From contig NC_044996.1 of assembly GCF_008728515.1 (NCBI RefSeq), forward strand, positions 117,908,547 through 117,972,546: a DNA stretch of 64,000 nt, given 5' to 3'. Position numbers and translations under genes: made by a program. This document shows positions 57,992 through 64,000 of the stretch, piece by piece. The notes beneath the pieces were generated by a model, which ran no database searches, was not told the origin of the DNA, and saw only the letters and a list, made by a program, of their open reading frames with translations. This DNA is from Papio anubis. Lineage: Eukaryota > Chordata > Mammalia > Primates > Cercopithecidae. Positions within the stretch are counted from its first letter, which is position 1; every line of letters begins with the position of its first letter.

Positions 57992-58584
57992 TGTCACAGA
58001 CAGTGTGGCGATTCCTAAAGGATCTAGAAACAGAAATATCATTTGACCCAGCAATCCCATTACTGAGTATATACCTAAAGGATTATAAATCATTCTACTA
58101 TAAAGTCACATGCACACGTATGTTTATTGCAGCACTATTTACAGTAGCAAAGACTTGGAACCAACCCAAATGCCCGTCAATGATAGACTGGATAAAGAAA
58201 ATGTGGCACATATACACTATGGAACACTAGGCAGCCATAAAAATGGATGAGTTCATGTCCTTTGCAGGGACATGGACGAAGCTGGAAACCATCATTCTCA
58301 GCAAACTAACACAGGAACAGAAAACCAAACACCGGATGTTCTCACTCATAAGCGGGAATTGAACAATCAGAACACATGGACACAGGGAGGGGAACATCAC
58401 ACACTGGGGTGGGGGGCAAGGGGAAGGAGAGCATTAGGACAAATACCTAATACATGCAGGGCTCAAAACCTAGATGATGGGTTGATAGGTGCAGCAAACC
58501 ACCATGGCACGTGTATACCTATGTAACAAACCTGCATGTTCTGCACATGTATCCCAGAACTTAAAGTTAAAAAAAAGTTACAGA
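57992..58584 (+). mobile_element. L1PA 3' end, 5'-truncated
   Basis: About 575 bp (58001-58576) includes the ORF2 C-terminus and L1PA 3' UTR ('CCATGGCACGTGTATACC', 'GTATCCCAGAACTTAAAGT'). TGTCACAGA and AGTTACAGA on either side are a probable 9-bp target duplication with two differences. Confidence 0.92.
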
Positions 58585-58998
58585 GTTTTTGCAGAAATGG
58601 ATAAACTAAATTTCATATGGAAATGCAGAGGAGGCAAAATAAATAGAACAACTTGAAAAAGAAGAATGCTGATAAAGCTAACACTTCCAGATTTCAAAAT
58701 ATACTACAAAGCTACAGTCAATTTAAGAACATGTACTGGCATTAAACACTGGCCAATATTAGGAATGAGCAGTAGTAAGTTATAGACCAGGAATACTATT
58801 TGTAAATCATATATCAGATAGCAGGACGTGTATCCTGAATATATAAAGAACCCTTTCAATATAAGATGTACACGAATAACTGAAATTCAGTGTGAGCAAA
58901 ATAGATGAATAGGCATTTTACCCAAAGAAATTTAACATATTTCCAGGCGGCCCATGAAAAGATGTTGAAAATCATTACTTCTTAAGGCAATGCAATGT

Positions 58999-59343
58999 TA
59001 AATGTTATTTTACTTTTTAATTTAGTTTAATTATTTTTAGACAGGGTCTTGCTGTGTCACCCAGGCTGGAGTGCAGTGGTATGATCACAGCTCACTGCAG
59101 CCTTGACCTCCCATGCTCAAGAGATCCTCCCACCTCAGTCTTTCTGAGTACATGGGACTACAGGCATATGCTACCACACTTGGATAATTTTTTAATGTTT
59201 TTTTTTGTGTGTGTGTAGACAGGGTTTCACTGTTTCCCAGGCTAGTCTCTAACTCCTGGGCTTAAGAGATTCTCCCACCTCAGCTTTCCAAAGTGCTGAG
59301 ATTACAGGCGTGAGACACTGCACCTGGCCTAAATGTTATTTTA
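58999..59343 (-). mobile_element. AluJ-like element with perfect 14-bp TSD
   Basis: An old-looking antisense Alu (59013-59329) is flanked by TAAATGTTATTTTA at 58999-59012 and 59330-59343, identical on both sides. Confidence 0.94.
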
Positions 59344-59490
59344 GACTAACAAAGAAGTTAATAATAAAAAATACAGAAAACAACAAATGTTTTCTCAGGA
59401 TGTGGAGAAACTGGAACTCTCATACTCACCTGGTGGAAATGAAAAGTTATAGCCATTGTGGTAAATAGATGGTCATTTTCTTAACAAATA

Positions 59491-59824
59491 AAACATGGAG
59501 CCGGGCACGGTGGCTCATGCCTGTAATCCCAGCACTTTGGGAGGCTGAGGCGGGTGGATCACCTGAGGTCGGGAGTTTGAGACCAGCCTGACCAACATGG
59601 AGAAACCCTGTCTCTACTAAAAATAGAAAAAATTAGCTGGGCTTGGTGGCGCACGCCTGTAATCCCAGCTACTTGGGAGACTGAGGCAGAAGAATTGCTT
59701 GAACCTGGGAGGTGGAGGTTGCAGTGAGCCGAGATCACACCATTGCACTCCAGCCTGGGTGACAAGAGCGAAATTCCATCTCAAAAAAAAAGAAAAGAAA
59801 ACAAAACAAAACAAAAAACATGGA
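59491..59824 (+). mobile_element. Alu, full length, with TSD
   Basis: A dimeric Alu (59500-59815) with an (AAAAC)n tail, flanked by AAACATGGA at 59491-59499 and 59816-59824. Confidence 0.95.
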
Positions 59825-60484
59825 TCTAGCAAAGGATTCAGCAATTGCAAAATTAGGTTTCTACAGAAGAAAAGTGAAACTTAGGTCCACCCAAACATAG
59901 TAGTAGGTGATGGTTTATAGAAGAATTACATGTAATAGTCAAAAGTTGTAAACAACTGGAATGCCTTAAACCAGTGAATACACACACAAAAGTTGGTGTG
60001 CCTATACAATGGAGTGTGCATCCACATTAAGGAGAAACAACGTTGTGATAAAGGCTACAGGGATGATGATCTTCAAAACCATCATGATAAGTGAAGGAAG
60101 CATGAAACAAATGATCATACATTGTATGGTTCTGTTTAGAAGAACTGTCCAGAAAGACAAAGCAATTGAGAGAGAAAATGGATTTGTGGTTTGCTGGGCT
60201 GTAGGTGAGAACAGAGTGCCTGGAAACAGGCCCAAGGTTTCCCTTTGTTATAGCGGTATTTTTGAAAATCAGATTTCAGCAGTGGTTGCACAACTCCGAA
60301 TACTACGGAAATATGTTGAATTTTTCACTTAATATGGATGCTTTTTTGCTATGTAAATTGTATTTTAATAAGTTGAAATTTTAATTCCATTTCTCTATAA
60401 CATTATCATTGTTAATGACATGAAAAAGAAGAGAAGTATTTGGTAGAAAGTTGATATTAGTAAAGCAAGATTTGCACAATGAAA

Positions 60485-60520
<36 letters not shown>

Positions 60521-61324
60521 ACTGAAAGTAACTAGAGATAATCTAAGTGCATGGAATAACATTCCATGTCCATGGATTTGAAGAGTGTTTTGTTAGAAGT
60601 CAATACTCCTCAAAGAGATTTGCAGTTTCAAAATCATCATTCTCAAAATGCCTGCCACAGTTTTTTACAGAAATAGACAAGCTAAACATTGGATGGAAAT
60701 GCAGTGTAGGCAAAATGGCTATGATAATTTTAAAAGGAAAAACAATGTTAGAAGAACATTCCAGATTTCAAAACATACTACAAGACTACACTCATTTACA
60801 GAGCATGGTACTGGCACTAATTTAGACACATAGATCAAGAGAACAGAATTGAGACTGCTGAACTAAAAGCCATGTTACCAAAGAAATTCAATGAGGAATT
60901 GGTAGTCTTTTACAAACCAAAAGAATGCCCCACTTGAATATCCACATGCAGAAAGATAAATATGGACAGTTCACACTGACAAAATATTAACTCAAAATAG
61001 ATCATAAACATAAATGGAAGAAAAGATCTGTACAATATTCAAGAAAATCACCGAGTAAATGATTTAGAATAAAACAAAAATGTACAAATCAAAAGTTAAA
61101 AGCAAAATATTTTTAATAAAACAAAGTACAAACCAAAAGTTAAAACATACTTCAGCAAAATTAAAAACTTTTGAACTACGACAGTTTACATGAAGGAAGT
61201 TCAAAGATAAGAAATTCAGGGGAAAAAATATCTGCAAAGCACATAACAGGTAATGAAAGTGAGTCCAGGCTATATGAAAATTATTTTCATAGCTCATGAA
61301 GGTAACTTTTATATAGTCTGGATT

Positions 61325-61915
61325 TATTTACTGCCTGTGTTCACTTCTAAGTGAGATAAACAATGAATACACACGACCACAGAGAGAGGAACAGTAGACA
61401 TTGGAGACTTCATATGGTGGGAGGGTGGAAGTTGCTTGAGGGATGAAACACCAACTATTGTATGAAATGTCTAGTATTTGTGTGATGGATACACTAAAAA
61501 CTAAAAGCCCAGCCAGGCACAGTGGTTCACGCCTGTAATCCCAGCACTTTGGGAAGTCAAGGTGGGCAGATCACAAGGTCAGGAGTTCAAGATCAGCCTG
61601 GCCAATATGGTGAAACCATATCTCTACTAAAAATACAAAAGTTAGCCAGCCGTGGTGGTGGACGCCTGTAGTCCCAGCTACTCGGGAAGCTGAGGCAGGA
61701 GAATCACTTGAACCCAAGAGGCGGAGGTTGCAGTGAGCCGAGATCACGCCACTGCACTCTTGCCTGGGCGACAGAGCAAGACTCCATCTCAAAAACAAAA
61801 ACAAAACAAAACAAAAAACAAACCTAAAACCCCAGGTTTCACCACTATGCAATATATGCATGTAATACAACTACACTTGTACTCCTACATCATTGAAGTA
61901 TTTTTTTTAAAAAAG
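61325..61915 (+). mobile_element. Short L1 3' UTR fragment carrying an Alu
   Basis: The text 'TCTAAGTGAGATAAACAATG', 'GTGTGATGGATACACTAAAA' and, after an Alu, 'TTTCACCACTATGCAATATA' to 'ACTACACTTGTACTCC' matches an L1PB/L1MA-like 3' UTR. Its boundaries in the surrounding unit are approximate. Confidence 0.7.
61498..61834 (+). mobile_element. Alu, full length, with TSD
   Basis: A dimeric Alu (61512-61818) is flanked by AAACTAAAAGCCCA and AAACCTAAAACCCCA. Confidence 0.93.
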
Positions 61916-62085
61916 CCAAATTATGGTCAGAAACACCCCACCTCAACAAAATTCAATACTTTCAATTGAATAAGTGGAACACAACCACATTTTATAAATT
62001 GGCAAAATTTGAAGACACATTTCATAAAAGCACAAAGATAAATGACAAAGCAGCACATGAAATGTCCAGTCATTAATTAATATCA

Positions 62086-62396
62086 AATGCAAAACAAGGC
62101 CAGGAGCAGTGGCCTCCCATCAGTTTGGTAGGCCAAGGTGGGAGGACTGCTTGAGCCCAGGAGTTTGAGACCAGCCTGGGCAACATAGTGTGACCCCCTC
62201 TCTATAAAAAATTTAAAAATTAGCTGGGTGTGGTGGTGCACACCTATAGTCCTAGCTACTCAGGAGGCTGAGGTGGGTGGATGGCTTGAGATCAGGGATT
62301 GAGGGACAGTGAGCTATGATTGTGCCGCTGCAATCCAGCCTGAGGAACAGAGGGAGACCCTGTCTCAAAAAAAATAATAATAGCAATGCAAAATAA
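62086..62396 (+). mobile_element. Alu with TSD, small 5' deletion
   Basis: Old Alu (62098-62384) that lacks the 'TCACGCCTGTAATCC' block near its start. It is flanked by AATGCAAAACAA (62086-62097) and AATGCAAAATAA (62385-62396). Confidence 0.9.
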
Positions 62397-62861
62397 AATG
62401 AAAGGAATATAACATTTTTGCTCTGAAGAGCTGCTATAATGAAAAACACAAGTTTTTTATTGTCCATATAAGTGTGGACAAAATGTAGAGTCACAGTAGC
62501 CCTTCCACACTGGTGAGGGGAAAGTAAAACTTTACAGCTACTTCAGAAAATAGTTTGGCAGTTTCAAATAATGATTTCAGACAAGACACAGGAAAAGCAG
62601 GATTAGTAAACTACACAAAAGACATGCAAACTTCACACAAATAACATGGACATGAAGGTCATGGGAGCATTATTCATAGCATCAAATAAATGAAAAGAAA
62701 TGCCATTCAATTGTAAATTATATATATATATTTAAAAGTACATCAATACAGTGGAATATAATTCTGTGGAATGCAAATTCATGTTCATGGATTAAAAAGT
62801 TTAATATTGTTAAAATGTCAATAGAATTGAGTAGCTCTACAGATTCAAAACCATTACTATT

Positions 62862-63150
62862 AAAACCCTACTTGAGGTCGGGCGCTGTGGCTCACTCCTG
62901 TAATCCCAGCACCTTGGGAGGCTGAGCAGGGGTGGATCACGAGGTCAGGAGATCGAGACCATCCTGGGTAACATGGTAAAACCCCGTCTTTACTAAAAAT
63001 ACAAAAAGATAAGACCGTGGGGTGGCGTGTGCCTGTGATCCCAGCCACGTGGGAGGCTAAGGTGGGAGGATCACTTGAGGCTGGGAGGTGGAGGTTGCAG
63101 TGAGCTGAGATTGTGTCTCAAAACAAACAAACAAACAAAAACCTATTTGA
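62862..63150 (+). mobile_element. Alu with 3' internal deletion and TSD
   Basis: The Alu (62876-63136) lacks the 'CACTGCACTCCAGCCTGG' block before its tail. Flanks AAAACCCTACTTGA and AAAAACCTATTTGA are the target duplication. Confidence 0.9.
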
Positions 63151-63225
63151 ATTTTTTTGCAGAAATTGACAATATAATGTTAAAATTAATATGGCAATGT
63201 AATGGTCCCAGAAGTGCCTCAAGAA

Positions 63226-63592
63226 TCTTCAAAAAGGGTGGGATACAGTGGCTCATGCCACTAAAACTAAAAACCTGGGCTTTACATTTTTAGGGTATCC
63301 ATCACACAAATCTCAACACTTTGGGAGGCCAAGGTGGGAGGATTTCTTGAAGACCAGCCTGGGCAACATAGCTAGACCTTGTCTCTACTTAAAAAATAAT
63401 AATAATAACAATTAGTGGCGCATGGTGGCGCATGCCTGTAGTCTCAGCTCCTGAGGAGGTAGGCAAGAGGATAGCTTGAGCCTGGGAGATGGCAGCTGCA
63501 GTGAGCTGTGATCATGCCACTGCACTCCTCCAGCCTGGGCGACAGACTGAGACCCTGTATTCCAAAAAAAAAAAAAAAAAACTTGAAAAACA
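63226..63592 (+). mobile_element. AluJ-like element with foreign filler
   Basis: An old Alu (63236-63581) is flanked by CTTCAAAAA and CTTGAAAAA. Between 'GGCTCATGCC' and 'CTCAACACTTTGGG' it carries about 50 bp (63260-63308) that is not Alu; see findings. Confidence 0.88.
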
Positions 63593-63674
63593 CCAAGTAG
63601 GAGGACAAATATGTGTATACATCTTTATTCCCCTGACATTGCAAAGATTGCTTAAACACAATATGAAAGCACAC

Positions 63675-63710
<36 letters not shown>

Positions 63711-64000
63711 AAAAAGAAAAAAGAGGTAATTTTGGCTTCACCAAACTTTTTAAAAAAGCCTTTGTGTTTTAAAACTATACATCAAGAAACTGCAACGGTA
63801 ATTTACAATACAGATACAACATTTACAAATCATATGTCAAATAAATGGCTTGTCTCCAGAACATGAAAATAACTCTTTTGCCTCAGGAAGAGCACAGATA
63901 ACTCAGTTAAATATTGGCAAAATAATTTAGTAGACATTTTGCTCAAGAAGATATACAAATGGGAAATAAGAATATGAAGGAATTTTCAACACCATTTTTT

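Larger units (their letters stand above)
57713..60368 (+). repeat. L1M-derived tandem cluster, unit 3 (with younger insertions)
   Basis: The unit starts 'ACATCAATCTCGTTTTTACA', the same L1 point as unit 2, just after the 3' end of the previous unit. It runs through ORF2 to a 3' end near 60368. An L1PA (58001-58576), an AluJ (59013-59329) and an Alu (59500-59815) interrupt it. The 'GGTTTCTACAGAAGAAA' stretch matches unit 1. Confidence 0.72.
60369..62770 (+). repeat. L1M-derived tandem cluster, unit 4
   Basis: The unit starts at ORF2 thumb-like text ('TTTTAATTCCATTTCTCTAT') after a decayed 3' end and contains a run of about 32 A at 60488-60519. ORF2 text continues to about 61310. It is interrupted by a separate L1 3' fragment (61325-61915) and an Alu (62098-62384), then late ORF2 text runs to about 62770. 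Confidence 0.65.
62771..64000 (+). repeat. L1M-derived tandem cluster, unit 5 (runs off the window)
   Basis: At about 62770 late ORF2 text joins thumb text ('GCAAATTCATGTTCATGGAT'), the same join as at about 54228. ORF2 continues through two Alus to the window end ('AAGAAGATATACAAATGGG'). A run of 33 A is at 63676-63708. Confidence 0.65.

Overview
This window looks like ordinary primate, very probably human, nuclear DNA. It is AT-rich and gene-poor, and it carries about 25 Alu-type copies, primate L1PA and L1PB 3' ends, older L1M pieces, MIR and L2 relics, a Tigger DNA transposon and several retroviral-type LTRs, mostly ERVL-MaLR (MST and MLT1 types). I found no intact protein-coding gene, no convincing RNA gene and no CpG island. 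Almost every open frame is a relic of L1 ORF2, antisense Alu, an LTR element or a simple repeat. Family names come from recognising consensus sequence by eye; no database search was run.

Layout. 0.5-4.5 kb: a MER5-type relic, then a plus-strand L1M split by a Tigger element, with an Alu monomer near its end. 5.7-9.2 kb: a solo LTR, then a MaLR LTR split by a complete, oppositely oriented MaLR provirus. 10.7-13.3 kb: an LTR split by an L1PB and an Alu. 13-28 kb: mostly old unique sequence with L2, MIR and MLT1 relics, Alus, a 360-bp polypyrimidine tract, a 40-bp AT palindrome and a solo MST LTR. 30.5-35.15 kb: a processed pseudogene of radixin (RDX). 35.15-38 kb: a minus-strand L1M with three Alus. 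38-49 kb: mainly unique sequence with MIR, MLT1 and L1M fragments. 49.6-52.9 kb: L1s of opposite orientation nested in one another. 52.9-64 kb: a head-to-tail cluster of old L1 3' segments, secondarily peppered with Alus and two L1PA insertions.

The two most informative structures are these. (1) The radixin pseudogene has its 5' part inverted relative to its 3' part. The two parts abut almost exactly in mRNA coordinates, and the whole is flanked by a 14-bp target-site duplication and ends in an AATAAA plus poly(A), the signature of L1 twin priming. (2) The right-hand 11 kb contains repeated joins of an L1 3' end to the same internal ORF2 point, with shared non-consensus sequence, which suggests tandem amplification of a truncated L1 rather than independent insertions.

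No functional pathway links these elements. The window is a record of layered insertions whose order can be read from nesting. HGNC-style radixin pseudogene loci exist (one, RDXP2, is to my recollection on Xp21.3), so an X-chromosomal origin is possible but not shown by the sequence.
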